Shown here piece by piece: positions 11,347 to 23,336 of a stretch of DNA of 64,000 nt (position 1 is the first letter of the stretch; the number at the start of each line of letters is the position of its first letter). The position numbers and the translations under genes are program-made. The notes below the pieces were generated by a model. It did no database searches. It had not been told where the DNA came from and saw only the letters and a program-made list of their open reading frames with translations. This DNA is from Crossaster papposus (lineage: Eukaryota > Echinodermata > Asteroidea > Velatida > Solasteridae), in the NCBI GenBank assembly GCA_037893245.1, contig JBAIAA010000749.1, forward strand, positions 744,001 to 808,000, written 5' to 3'.

Positions 11347-11742
11347 CCAAAGGTAGGATACACCATTGGTAATTGTTTGAATTGTCACGAATGGGTGGAT
11401 TTGGGGGGTTGTATTTTATAGTAAATATCGTTTGACGATGACCTATCCGAAGTTTTACAATCATGGATAGCAAAAAAAGCACGAAAAACAGCGTTTGTTT
11501 TCAACCGGTGTCGAGCAGTTATTCTTATGTTATTTGTGTTTTTTTTGCGATCGCCGGACGGCGATCGCGAATTTTTCTTTATAAAAATTATATTTTTCAG
11601 AATAATTACAGGATATCTAGCGCAATCATTTTGCTGGATGCCTAGAATCATCATTTACTTTCAGATGAGTAAGATTTCTCTTATCTTAATAATTCGGTAG
11701 TATTTTTTTTCGATATCTGCAAATGGTGTATCCTACCTTTAA
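11347..11742 (+). mobile_element. Family A TIR element, copy 2 (most complete interior)
   Basis: The left end is AGGTAGGATACACCATTGG and the right end AAATGGTGTATCCTACCT followed by TTAA. The left flank is CCAA, so one duplication has decayed or the end has been replaced. The centre holds a 22-base palindrome, GCGATCGCCG-GA-CGGCGATCGC (11547-11568), shared in degraded form with copies at 23.3 and 24.3 kb. The body is 388 bp and non-coding. Confidence 0.88.
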
Positions 11743-12382
11743 ATAATATTATGTTGTCAAATACTGTACTTTAAGACCCCCTTTGTTGTTGCAGTGACAT
11801 ATTGTTGAACGAGCATAAAATGAAACTTGGTAAATAGTACGACGTTTCCGTGTTTCATCAAGTAGGCCTCTAATCCATTTTAATCCAAGGAAACATCAGT
11901 GTCTTCTATTTAATAACTTATTATTATTGCAATCCTGGTAGCAATTAACCTTTTAAGAGAAAGAATTGGAATTTACCATAATTTTCAGCGCTAAATCAAT
12001 AATTAACTAAACTGTTTAAATGTCTGTTTGGTTTCTGTCAGATGCGCACTAATGTATTGGTTATTATTAGAACATTCGTATTACAAACATACCCTCGTTA
12101 TGAATTTGAAAAAATTCTTCTGTCTAAGGAGGATTCTTTTTGTAATGTCATGGATTTCTCCTGGTATTCAAAACAAAACTCGAACTCAAAATATCTAAAT
12201 GAGATAGCAAATTTCTCTATAACAAGTAGAGAGGTTTGAAAACGTACGTACTGGTCGACGATGAAAACCAATTTTTGGTTGAGTGATGGGTGAATCCGTG
12301 GATAAATACATTTCAAAATCAACCTTCAAAAACTGTTTAAGCAAGGATTATAATTACCTAATATGTGGATACTTTCCGGTGA

Positions 12383-13108
12383 TTGCTGATCATTAAATTA
12401 AATTTGGTGAACTACAGTTATATAAGAACACTAAACAAAGACCAACAAAATCGAAAATCTTTTATAAATGAGAACATTTTTGGTAAGCCAAAACGACAGA
12501 CTAAAGTAAGAACGAAATATATTTTTCGGTTAATCTTTTCTGTTTGTTATGACTGTCAATATATGCCATCTTTGCACATAGGCCACTTTTCTCGCTGTGT
12601 CGCTATAAGGACTACACGGGGTAAGATCAGCGTAAACCTCGACAGATGCAGTGGGGGGATCCGTTCCATTTGCCCCGTACGCCGACCGTGCTCCATGGCC
12701 CCGTTTCCTCAGCCGGGAAATATGGAACAGACCTCCCACAGATCGGGTTACCAAAGACGGTCCGGTTTACGGGCGGGCACGTCACAGATCCGAAAGGTTT
12801 CCCATTCTACTCCTAATCGCTTTAGCTTCGGGCTAACCGAATGTCGGCTGCTCCCTTTCACCGATTATTCCAACTTATTTCTCTCTTTTTTTGGCAAGAT
12901 ACTTGACACCGTCTTTTTTTCAGAGGCGGGTGGTGCAGCGGCCAGCCCCTTTTCCATATTGGCCGTCTTGTTTTCGGCTGTCACTAGTGCCTTCCAAACA
13001 CTTCGGAGCATACCCTCGGATATATTGAAAAAGAACCGGGCCAATTTACCTGTCATTTTGATGGATACTGGTATTCAGTATTTCAAACTGGAATTTCGAT
13101 TTCTTTAA
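12383..13108 (+). other. Longest non-repetitive open frame; coding status doubtful
   Basis: A 241-codon frame is open here, the longest outside low-complexity DNA, and its middle part (12600-13050) is more GC-rich than the surroundings. The product starts MLIIKLNLVN and ends KLEFRFL. It is rich in Ser, Arg and Pro with no domain, signal peptide or convincing hydrophobic pattern that I recognise. Shorter frames are open on the opposite strand and in a second plus frame over the same segment, which suggests GC-driven openness. It may instead be a conserved non-coding or exonic fragment. Confidence 0.15.
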
Positions 13109-13940
13109 TTTGTATTTAAATAAATATCGTTAAGCGCAGTCTTATGTGTTTCTTGGTTATATTTTACACTCAAGATAGAACAAACATCATCCAATTACAT
13201 GTACATGTATATGCATTATGATTATACTCCATAAAATACAACAATGTTTAAAAACATTTCCTTGTTCAAAATAAACTCAACACAAAGAGTATCGGGACAC
13301 TTAAATCTCTACATTTAAATAAAAATTTAAAAGAAAAGGCGGGCATTATGTAGAGATTATCTTAATGGCTGATCATTTAACATCAACATGATCATTACAA
13401 AACTGCTTCTATAGGGATGAATGTCACTTTTGAAACTGGATCTACGACCATTGAAATGACAATAACTCCGCTTCGCAACATCGTATCTCAACAATCGAGG
13501 TGTCAAAATACGCAGAAAACAAATTATGCACTGGGTTATTGGCTTCGATTAATCCATACCCTTTCGGGCCGTTAATTATTGGCTCACTTTTAAGTGTCTC
13601 GATACTTTTTGTGATGAGTTTATGTCAAATTTGTAAGCGATGGGTTCGCTTTAAGTTGGTATTTTCTCGTCTTTATGTAGCAAGTGTGAACATTTAAGCC
13701 ACAAAGGCGGATACAAACATTGGAAACACTAAACTGAAACGAAATAATGGAACTGAAAAATACGGTGCTTGGGGTAGGCCTATGTGATGTTCGAACAATG
13801 TGATGATGTGCTATATGGGTGTACATTGTACCATCTGTATAGAAAACGGAGCAGTAATGCCACATAGATGCATATCATTATAAGTATGCGATGAGATGCT
13901 CGCCAAGGCAAGCTAGCTGCAGGAATAGTCGCAAAAATAT

Positions 13941-14000
13941 CGAGAAAAAACTAGAACAGACTATGTCTGTTCGATGAACAGAACATAGGGCTTTTTCGCA
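13941..14000. repeat. Small imperfect hairpin
   Basis: CTATGTCTGTTC pairs with GAACAGAACATAG around a 3-base loop, with an outer GAAAAA/TTTTTC pair. The size is near that of a microRNA precursor, but no known microRNA seed is recognised. Confidence 0.35.
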
Positions 14001-14215
14001 TTCGCAGTTTTTCAGATTTCATTTTTCAGAAATTGTACTAATATACCATCAAATAATATCAAGATCAATTATTCAAATTGTGTAAGACGGTCTTTAATTG
14101 ATGAACGTCTTTTAAAAACAAATTAAAGTACTTTTTATTGGCTCGAAAAGTGGACATAAAATTAATTTCTTTCACAACAATAATTAGGCCTATATACATA
14201 AGTTTATTTTTAGTA

Positions 14216-14705
14216 TGTACAAACCATAGAACTACATTAAATTACTAGAGCGCTGGCTCGATGTACACATGCATTGATGCGAGCTGGGCGCATCCATGTT
14301 TGTGCACAAACCTATGGAAACCTCAAAATGTTGTACGGCTTTTGTACGGCTATTTACATATCTGCGTTTGTATTCTATACAATGCGTTATCGAAGCCGAT
14401 AAGCCCAAAACCGAAACGCATGATCAGCAAATGAGCGCAAACATCGCAAATGCGCGTGCGTATCCGCGCGCTGCAGTATTTTGCCGTGACTTTTGTTGTT
14501 AACTGACATGACGCGAGTGAAGTTGTTTGCGTCTTTTCTACTCGCACGGGTACATTTTCAAAATTAAATCCATCTATTTTTATTCTGTTCTACAACACGC
14601 ACATGAATTCAAAATTTCTGGGCGCAGAATAGATTCGAAGTATCTCCGCGCGTAAGAATGAAGAGTTAGCGCTCTAGTAATTTAATGTAGCTCTATGGTA
14701 CAAAC
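14216..14705. mobile_element. 490 bp TIR element (ACATTAAATTACTAGAGCGC ends)
   Basis: The left end runs GTACAAACCATAGAACTACA then TTAAATTACTAGAGCGCT. The right end is its reverse complement (AGCGCTCTAGTAATTTAATG, TAGCTCTATGGTACAAAC), about 37 of 40 bases matching. The interior is non-coding; the overlapping 68- and 65-codon frames on opposite strands are not gene-like. No clear target duplication is visible. Confidence 0.8.
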
Positions 14706-15098
14706 ACATTTTTGGCCCCCGACTAGACATGACGTTTGTGCTTTATCACAAGCAATCATTGCTTTTTGAGTTTTCGCGTATCAAAATCTAACTCTCTATG
14801 TTAACAAATTATTCATAAACATTATTTATGAGGCGTTCTGACAAAATGAGACAGAAAGATTACAAATATAAATGAATCTGAAAATCACCGTCGTTTGGTT
14901 TTTGATTTTTTTTTTAACTATGGCCTGTGCCCAGTTCCGTCTCATTTTGCAAGAACATCTCACGTTTGTCATGATTAAAACAAATATAACATTCATACCT
15001 ATGATTGCACTCTTCTACAAGCAAATTTCCACTGCTCAGAAATATACTAAAAAGTGTTTTGCAGCATAATTTGCAGCATGTATTATCTTCAGTGTTCA

Positions 15099-15378
15099 AG
15101 GCAGACTACACCATTGGTTATTGCTTGAATTATCATAAAAAAAAGTGTATTTAGGGGGTTGTATTTTATAGTAAATATCGTTTAACTGAGCTGTCCGAAG
15201 TTTTACAATCATGGATGCTGAGAAAAGCAAGAAAAACGGCGTTCATTTTCAACCGGCGTCGGGCAGTGCAGTTCTTATGCGAATACAATTCAATTTTTCG
15301 GGATAATTACAAGATATCTAGCGCAATCATTTTGTGTAAATTGTTTTGATATTTGCAATTGGTCTATCCTACCTTTAA
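15099..15378 (+). mobile_element. Family A TIR element, copy 3 (internally deleted)
   Basis: The left end is degraded (AGGCAGACTACACCATTGG); the right end reads CAATTGGTCTATCCTACCT followed by TTAA at 15375-15378. It retains GAAGTTTTACAATCATGGATG and GCGCAATCATTTTG but lacks the palindromic GATCGCCGGACGGC core. Confidence 0.8.
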
Positions 15379-15607
15379 TGAAGGCACTTCTTGTACGGGA
15401 ATCTGTATGCACACATAAAGCATTGGCGCATTCGGAGACTTACATTTTCTGTTAACGAATATCGGGCATAGAATTCATTAACCATATGTTTTTGGTGCTT
15501 GGATATTTTCGTGGCATTATCAATTGTCTATATATATCTGACAACACACCGACGACGACCAAATGATTTTTTTCTGTAGCTATAGAACTGATCTGAGAGC
15601 AACTTAC

Positions 15608-15700
15608 GTTGTTTTCTCGAATGCTAATCGCGAACGACAGCTCGTGTCGCAAGGCTCCGCAACGATTCGACGGTCGGCGAGCCACGGAGAGACCCTCCAT
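15608..15700 (-). CDS. Candidate minus-strand first coding exon (weak)
   Basis: Reading leftwards, an ATG at 15698-15700 opens 31 codons, starting MEGLSVARRPSNRCG and ending SIRENN, that stop exactly at a consensus splice donor AAC|GTAAGT. The segment is markedly more GC-rich than its surroundings. The same frame is open upstream to 15748 and also through the donor as far as 15452. I recognise no family, and I could not identify a matching acceptor exon to the left. It may be a real first exon, a non-coding exon, or chance. Confidence 0.15.
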
Positions 15701-18700
15701 TAAATCAGTGTAAATCGCATGAAATAATTGACAAATGACCTTAATCAAGGACTTTTCAATGCCGTTCTTATTAATGACTAATGGAGCGTGTGCTTCATAA
15801 AGCCGAGATCTAGTTCTTCACACAATAAACGAAAAAAACAAAAAAACCAACAAAACCCGTGTATTAGAAAACACGATGCGGCTTGAAAGATAATGCCCAA
15901 GGCAAATTAAAATTCAGGCATACAATTATTTTCACATTATGTAAATTATGAATGACTAATTCGTAATTCTACCAAAAAATATAAATATTGTCAATGCAAC
16001 GCAATTATATTAAAAATGTTAAGCAACAAAAACACAATTCGTCCTGGAAACAAGAGTATACAATTCTACCAATAAATTGATTTTCTGAGGCGTTTTTACG
16101 GAAACAGAAATAAACACACCGTGGCCTAAATCCAACAAGAGTAAAGAAAGCGTGAAGTCGGAATGTAAACATATAAGCATGAACAGTAATTAGCAGAAAG
16201 AATCATACTTGTAAACTTGAACAAGTGCGTTTGTCTTTATGTTTGTAAAAAAACAACGATTACGATACAAGCAAAATTGTTTCGCATCTAAATTCACCAA
16301 AACGCGTTTTCCGTTGGTACCAGAGAGTAAAAACTGCTACTTCTTCAACGTGCGGCAGAACGAGTACATAACTAAGACAGAGACAAGTGTGCGACACTTT
16401 AGAATGGCAACCATGTCTAGGAAGTAAAGAATTTCTTCTCCATCTTACATACGATCTGAGGCCCGGTAAACAAATCTACAACTCCCCCTTTCCTCTTCAA
16501 ACCAAAATCAAGCATGATTCCTTCTTCAAGCGCGGTATATACGGTTGTTCATGCACTCTCTGCAGCGCGTCAAGGTAAAAGACCCTTACCTATTTTCCCG
16601 GGCAGCTGTTGATGATCTAGGAGGGTCTTGTCTGGAGGACACAACTCTTTGCTCTCTCTTGTGCAGAAACAACGAGGCCAAGATGAGGGCGAAAAAACTT
16701 GACTAGCCAAGAGCCCTGAAATAAGTGTCGTTGCCGATCCACCCACTAGTAGTTTATATCGGACGGTGATGACGTGGAGGCAAAAGTCTTGGCTTGGGAT
16801 CGTGTATTGACACAGTCAAATGGTCACAGTGCTTAGACTCTCAAGCTGACTAGCGCGCGCGCTCACTCCCTCGATCTCGTCAGCTCCCTCACTACCTGGC
16901 TGATTCTGCTAGCAACAGCTACAGCTACAGCTAGCTTCCCTGAGCGTTAGACAATTATTATATCTACATATCACAGTTCTGTTTCGGCAGTGCAAAGCCC
17001 GCCATATGCTTCTACTAATAATTGTCAATATTGCTGAACCCCCCCCCCCCCCAATCATTTGACTTGGCGCAATATGCTCGCCGCGCGCGAAGATGACATG
17101 GTATTGACTCGGGTTGCTTCCTGGGTAAACAGTGGGCCGCAAACTCAGTGTTAATAACAAATACTCAGTCACAGGGCTATATCCATATGTAAATCATAAG
17201 GGATCTTATGAATTCTTATTTGGTCGCAGACTTGGGAGGTGGTTGGCTAAACAATATGCCCTGCCCAGAGCTGGGGGCACACGTTACAAGGAGATCGAGA
17301 GTGCATCAACTTGGGTGGATACTTTCCCCGGGTTTTAGAAGGGATGGGAGGGAGGGTCAATTTGGCCAACAGACGGTGGGCACTTCTGGCCACAGCCCGC
17401 TCGGCCTTTTATATAGTATTTGCTGTGTTCCCCAATATCACCCTGCCCAAGCAAAACATTTTATGATTTCCTCATAAACGGCATAAATCACAATTTTGGT
17501 TTTCTAATATGCGGTAACTAAATACTTGTGGGGTTTGCTCGGGCAACTATTAGCGACAATGCATGCCTGCGTAGGTCAGAGTCGGCTGTTTACTCACGGC
17601 TCGCACCCATCTGGCGCGCTTACAAAAAAATATATCGCCGGCGTTCAAGTTGCATCCACTCTCTTCCTAAACCTAGGGTCTGGGCACTGTCAAAATGATG
17701 TTTGCTTTTCCGCAGTCTATCACTCCCTAGGGCCCCAATCCCCTGAGGCATCTCCCCACTGTATAGCAACGCAGCCCGGCACTAAATACTAGGGCAAAGC
17801 CAGGCACTGTGTGTATGCGGCGGATTTTCTTCGGCTCAAATGCGTTTAGGCATTGTCGATAATAGACACTGACATATGGCCGTCGCAGGCAACTCATTGT
17901 GTGCAGAGTTTAAACAAGAAATCGCTCTATCAGCCGCCGCTTTGACCGAACAATGTTCCGCTCGGCCCTATGTCATGATCAGCCATTCATGATCCCCATG
18001 ATTAGGTTTTATCACAGTCATTACAGCCTTTCACCTACGACAACTCCGTGGTGTCCGATGAAGGCAGCAGACGCACAACAGCGTGCTCGCCGGGCCCTGC
18101 GCGGCAGACTGTCCCGCCGGGCGTGTGTGGCAGACTGGTGCGAAGTCTTAATAACAAACATACGAGATCCGATATCTGATTGCTGATGGACCTATAGGGC
18201 CTTTTTTCTTCTTGTCTGGACTTTTAAAAGCTAAAAGGGAGCGTGCAACGAAAGGGTGATATTTGAAACCATCGCCGGTTAGTCCTTTACCGTAAGTGAG
18301 ATGGATCAACATGACTGTAATGTTGTTAAACTGAACGTTACTGCGACCGCATTAAATCCAGTATAAAAAAACCCAGATATCGTATTTATTTATTATGAAA
18401 AACGCGAAGTGTTTTAAAACGACTTCAGAAAGTACGACGTTTTATTTAAACTACTCACTTGACGTCAGTCTATTTTTAAAAGTGTCGATTATTTTAAAAG
18501 ACGTACAGTTAACTGCACATTCTTTTTAATAATGTACAGTTAACTGTACTTCTGATTTTGCCGCTTTAGTAATAAATCATCATTGGTTTATAAATTCTCA
18601 TCAGACAGGTCCCACCCCCTCTCTATTCGCCCCTGCAGACTTCAACACCATGCAAACAGTGGTCTTATTTTCCCCTCAAACTTCGACAGTACAAATTCTT

Positions 18701-18898
18701 GCAGTACCTTCTAACATCAATGCTTCTCTCTAACCACTATACGACGCAATTGCTTCGAACGGCTTTCCATTTGTTGTTCTTTTGTATCCACCATAATTAA
18801 TACTGTCGTGCTTATTGCGTAATACATCCTGTTTTAGAAGCCTCGTTTATTAACAACCGTAGGTGGCAGGGCATCGCGGGAGCACGACATGGACAGGA
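15701..18898. other. Non-coding stretch, partly GC-richer, no gene recognised
   Basis: 16.5-18.2 kb is more GC-rich and free of recognisable mobile elements. It contains a CG/GC microsatellite patch (CTAGCGCGCGCGC, 16850) and a run of 14 C (17039-17052). Several 60-90-codon frames overlap in different phases, which argues against any single one being coding. It could be regulatory DNA; there is no direct evidence. Confidence 0.4.
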
Positions 18899-18899
18899 C

Positions 18900-19907
18900 A
18901 TAACGTGACTCGAGAAGGGAACACAGGACAATTAAGGCAGCACATAATACGATGACAGAACAAAAGACAGAACAAAGGGGGACATGACGGGACAGGGCAT
19001 GGCAGAGGACATGACAGGACAGGGCATAGCAGAGGACATGACAGGACAGGGCATGGCAGAACAAGACGGAACATGACAGGACGGGGCATGACAGAACAAC
19101 TTGAAAGGGCATGACACGACAGGGCAGGGCAGAACAATAGAGGACATCGCATGGCAGGGCATGGCAGAACAAGAGAGAACATGACAGAACAGGACATGGC
19201 AGAACAAGAGAGGACATGACATGACAGGGCATGGCAGAACAAGAGGGAACATGACAGGACGGGGCACGACAGAACAACTTGAGAGGACATGACACAACAG
19301 GGCATGGCAGAACAATAGAGGACATCGCATGGCAGGGCATGGCAGAACAAGAGAGAACAGGACAGAACAGGACATGGCAGAACAAGAGAGGACATGACAT
19401 GACAGGGCATGGCAGAACAAGAGGGAACATGACAGGACAGGGCATGACAGAACAACTTGAAAGGACATGACACGACAGGGCATGGCAGAACAATAGAGGA
19501 CATCGCATGGCAGGGCATGGCAGAACAAGAGAGAACAGGACAGAACAGGACATGGCAGAACAAGAGAGGACATGACATGACAGGGCATGGCAGAACAAGA
19601 GGGAACATGACAGGACAATTTGAGAGGACATGACACGACAGGGTAGGGCAGAACAATATAGGACATCGTATGACAGGGAATGGCTGAACAATGTCCTCTC
19701 TTGTTCCGTCATGCCCTGTCCCGTCATCTCTTCTCTTGTTTCGTCATGCCCTGTCCTAGTCCTCTCAAGTTGTTCTGTCGTGCCCTGTCCTGTCATGTCC
19801 TCTGCCATGCCCTGTCCTGTCATGCCCTCCTTTGTTCTGTCTTTTGTTCTGTCATCGTATTATGTGTTGCCCTAATTGTCCTGTGTTCCCCTCTCGTGTC
19901 ACGTTAT
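18900..19907. mobile_element. 1 kb inverted-repeat unit with pentamer-based minisatellite core
   Basis: About 89 bases at 18900-18990 (ATAACGTGACTCGAG, then ACACAGGACAATTAAGG, ATACGATGACAGAACAAAAG) recur inverted at 19819-19907 with few mismatches. Between them is a tandem array built on GACAT/GACAG/GGCAT/GGCAG pentamers, organised in higher-order units of roughly 200 bp (ACAACTTGA...GGACATCGCATGGCAGGGC...AACAAGAG recurs at about 19095, 19275 and 19450). Strand sense flips near 19690, so the right part is the complement of the left. All long frames here, up to 329 codons in three phases, encode only Cys/Pro/Ser/Leu/Val repeats and are artefacts of a repeat poor in stop codons. Confidence 0.8.
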
Positions 19908-19959
19908 TGCACGTCGTAAATCGAGTTTCGACGCTTGGAAGAGTTTTACAGACAAGCAA

Positions 19960-20330
19960 ACACAACACAACACACTCAAATGTGTATACGCCTATAATTA
20001 GGGACCCTTGATTCCTCAGAAGACCTCCCATATGTTTCGTACACGAATCGAAATCGAAGATCTTTCTCAAAATGGGGACTATGTTGTCCTCTATTGTTCT
20101 ACGTCCCCTATTTACATAACAAAAACAACTCATATACAACACACGCATATGTAAACACCAGCAATCGTGGAATCCCTATTGTCCCTTTTTTGTTTGTACT
20201 AAACCAAAAATCGGAAGGCCTCCTATAGGTTTTGTACACGATTTTTTAATCGTGGGCGATCGGTCAATCGTGGAACACTTGTTTATGCCCTAAACTAATT
20301 GTCCCTAGTCCACGATTGCCGGTGTTACAT
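19960..20330. mobile_element. Small fold-back element with ATCGTGGA ends, plus a related neighbour
   Basis: AAACACCAGCAATCGTGGA (20153) is inverted as TCCACGATTGCCGGTGTT (20312-20329), with AATCCCTATTGTCCC against AATTGTCCCTAG just inside. The inner word GGCCTCCTATAGGTTTTGTA (20216) resembles AGACCTCCCATATGTTTCGTA at 20022 and the complement ACATATGGGAGGTTTTG near 31578, so a broader repeat family is present. Confidence 0.6.
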
Positions 20331-20559
20331 ACTCAACACAACACAGCACAACTTTAAATTCATTAACCTTAGACTATTTAAACAAAATAAATTCCTGTTC
20401 TTTTGAAGAACAAAATTATGGCCAACCAAAAACTTATAGCAACATCCATCGATCGATAATAAATTATTGTCATCCGTTTTACATGAAAGTCAATTTATCG
20501 AAGTTCGCCTTTATGTTTTTTTATGCTCCGTGGAAGAGAACCCCTCCCGATGCGGCTTG

Positions 20560-21870
20560 ATTGCTATGGGATGTGCTATTATTTGCTGACTTTTACATCT
20601 TTGTTATTTGTTATCTCGCCTTCTAACCTTGTGGAAACCCCGATAGCCAAGAGTGTGTGATTGCACACAGAGTCAGAGTGTGAGGGCGAGGTTCAACGAA
20701 CGGCAGCGGTTCAGAGTGTTCTCGGTGATGACGTTATCCAGTCGATGATGAGACATATTCTTGCCTATTAAAATTCAAGCTAGAGTAAATGTAAGGCACT
20801 CTAGGTGCAGAAAGCGGGCCACTTACCAGCCCCACGTCCATTTACGCGCATCGATTTTCCGTCAGTCCCCCTCCTCTCTCACTCGTCCTCGTAAAAAAGA
20901 AATGCTCGAAATGAACAAATATCGCTTGCCAAGACGTGCATGAAATCGGTTCGCTGCTATGAATCCGCTGTGGGTTTTCGCCCCCTCGCTCCTTATGCGT
21001 GCGTGCGGGACAGTCTCCGTCCATCCATTGCGCACGGGCTACTCGGCTTGGATGGGTAAAACTCGCTGCATATTTAACGCTAGGCTGACAGTAATATTGC
21101 CTTGTGCGGTCTTGTGTGGCTCTATTCTACCTTCCTCAGCTAACACCGTAGTACCGCCGGGGCTGTGTTTTCTCTCATTCTGTATCACTTCGATGAGCTG
21201 GTTGTGCCTCGGGCAATGCGCGTTAACGCCGTGTCGCTCCCAATCTTTTTACCATTTTATAGACCCCGTGGAAAAAACAACCAGAAGTAGACTAAAGGGA
21301 AGACGAAGAGTAATAGAGGGAGAGAGGAACGGGATGAAAGAGCTGTGGGCTGAACGACTCTTCCATTAGAAACATGCGCAATTCATTCCCGCGCTCGGAA
21401 ACCGGTAATATCTCCGCACCGCTTAGCCTGACGCTTAGACGTTCGCCAGAGCTAGATCGCTCATTAACGGTTGTATACACGTTTTCCTGCCTAAATGACC
21501 GTTCACAGGAAACCAGGCAGCGATCCGGTGTTCCCCCCGTTTTGCTCATTTGTGAGGATTGCGAAGTTAAAACGTCTAATGGTTTTTTCCCCCAAGGTTG
21601 GCGCGCTGTGCGAAACAAACCATTATATTAACTGGATTATTTGTTTCATCTCTTGCGATGCGTGCACTGCGCAGACCTCGGAATTATACATCAACCGTTG
21701 CATACACACACCACGATACATCAAGCCGCATGCCGGCCGGAAATGTACGTCCAGTTGTACTGAACCTTATAAATCTAAACATTCGAAAAAAGGGCAGTTT
21801 GTTTGTGTTTTCGGTCAACAGAGAGACATCCACAACGAATGGATGCTAATGGGAAATTAGGCAACTTGTA
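20560..21870. other. GC-richer unique island
   Basis: The sequence is less AT-rich than its flanks, CpG-containing and free of recognisable TIR elements. Overlapping frames occur on both strands, the longest 136 codons (20959-21369, plus), which has hydrophobic and Cys-rich stretches but no recognisable domain, no consistent splice sites and competing frames. A regulatory region or non-coding transcript is as likely as a gene. Confidence 0.35.
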
Positions 21871-22367
21871 GCTTATCTACGTTGCTAGTCTTTTCCATAG
21901 GAAGTAATAATTATATGAGACAGAGGAGGTGGTCATTGTGCTTGTGGAATGTTGTAGTTTCTCAAGAATTCTTTTTGGTTTTTAGAGGGGGAGGGAGGTT
22001 GTGCGTTAGGTAACAATAGTATTGTTAGGTAACAATATTATAACGAGTGTATAGATATGGGGGACTAAGAGGGGAGTCACTCGATCTCAAATCGTGCTGG
22101 GTATAGTTTTTTCTACTTCACAATGGCAGAAAAATAATTGCGGTTTTTAGATGATTAATTCGTCCTTGGCATATACTGTATAACATCAGAGGCCATCTAT
22201 AGCAATTGTTCTTAAAAGAACCTGTTTTTCCAACTTTGGCAGCACTACATTGAAACGGTTTTTATTAAAAGTGCATGTTCCAGGAAAACATTTAATATTG
22301 TGAGTTTCTTTACACTAGAAAAAGGTATGATGTGATTTTGCATTCAAAGTGGACACGGTTCTTATCA

Positions 22368-22537
22368 GGATGTGATTTCAACAAAAGATTTCCAAATTCA
22401 CATCTTCGATGGGAATTGTTGATCCATGGATGTGAATCCAGTGGTTGTGAATTTCCACTATATAATGACTTACCACAGGATGTGAATTTGAAGCATTTGG
22501 ATGTGATTTTAGACAACTTTTGTTGAAATCACATCCT
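22368..22537. repeat. Fold-back segment packed with GGATGTGA words
   Basis: AGGATGTGATTTCAACAAAAG (22368-22388) is matched by its exact inverse at 22517-22537. Between and just outside lie further GGATGTGA/TCACATCC words at about 22325, 22397, 22427, 22478, 22498 and 22570. The inverted ends suggest a mobile element; the repeated word resembles the T-box half-site AGGTGTGA, which may be coincidence. Confidence 0.6.
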
Positions 22538-22539
22538 AT

Positions 22540-23336
22540 ACTAAGGACCGTAACTGCTTTGAATGCAATCTCACATCAAACCCTTTCAATAGTGTTCAAT
22601 AGTGCTATAAGCACCATTATTGTGCTACTATACTGAAGTATTGACAGTTATTTTCCCTTTTTTGACTCCTTTGTTTTCTATTCCTCACTAAAGATAACCA
22701 AAGTAAAAAAAATAGCATACAACGAAAAGAAAAACATTACACAATAAAAAAAAACCCGACCGGAATCAGCGATTGGGCAAACGCGGTTCGTCAAATTATT
22801 AAAAGCTCCCAAAATAAACTCATTTGTGCGGCAATTTCCTGCCAGTGACAACCGTGCAGTCAAAGCAAACACTGGGCGATATTCGCCGGGTACACCCAAA
22901 GGCTCCATATGGCCGGTCATTTATCTTTTTTTTCCCCACTCACTTATTCTCTCTCGGTCCATATTTGTGGTCTGACGATTGTTATATTGGAACTACGGGA
23001 GATCGGAGCGAGCGGGGCACTACTCGTGGCCGGGCTACGCCGGCCGTCGTACCTCATCAGTCTGCGCTGCTTTCTTCCCAATCACGGACCTTGGTCCCGC
23101 GTCCATTATGCATGAAAAACTTTTGCCAAGTCAAAGACTCTACTTTTTTTAGCGGGTTTTCAATTTTCGACGGGAGATGTTTTAATGTGTAGAGTATTTG
23201 TAATGATTTAATACAAAGGCTTCTCGTGTGGTGTTTTTCATACTATTTGAGGTTTTCCTGAAAGGAGAACTTCTTCATCGGTACGCACAAAGGTGCCTGC
23301 ATAGCAGTGTCTGTTTTCTTCTTATTACACAAGCCT
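22540..23336. other. Non-coding stretch
   Basis: Nothing is recognised. A 122-codon plus-strand frame (22824-23192) overlaps a frame in another phase and a minus frame and shows no domain. Confidence 0.45.

Noticed and set aside
13941-14000. Known microRNA precursor
   Set aside because: The hairpin is imperfect and neither arm contains a conserved animal microRNA seed region that I recognise.
18834-19823. Minus-strand open frames of 244-329 codons in three phases
   Set aside because: They translate a pentamer-based minisatellite; the same Cys/Pro/Ser/Leu content appears in all three phases, which real genes do not show.
20959-21369. 136-codon plus-strand frame as a secreted or membrane protein
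   Set aside because: Some hydrophobic stretches, but no clear signal peptide start, no domain, and overlapping frames on both strands in a GC-richer segment.
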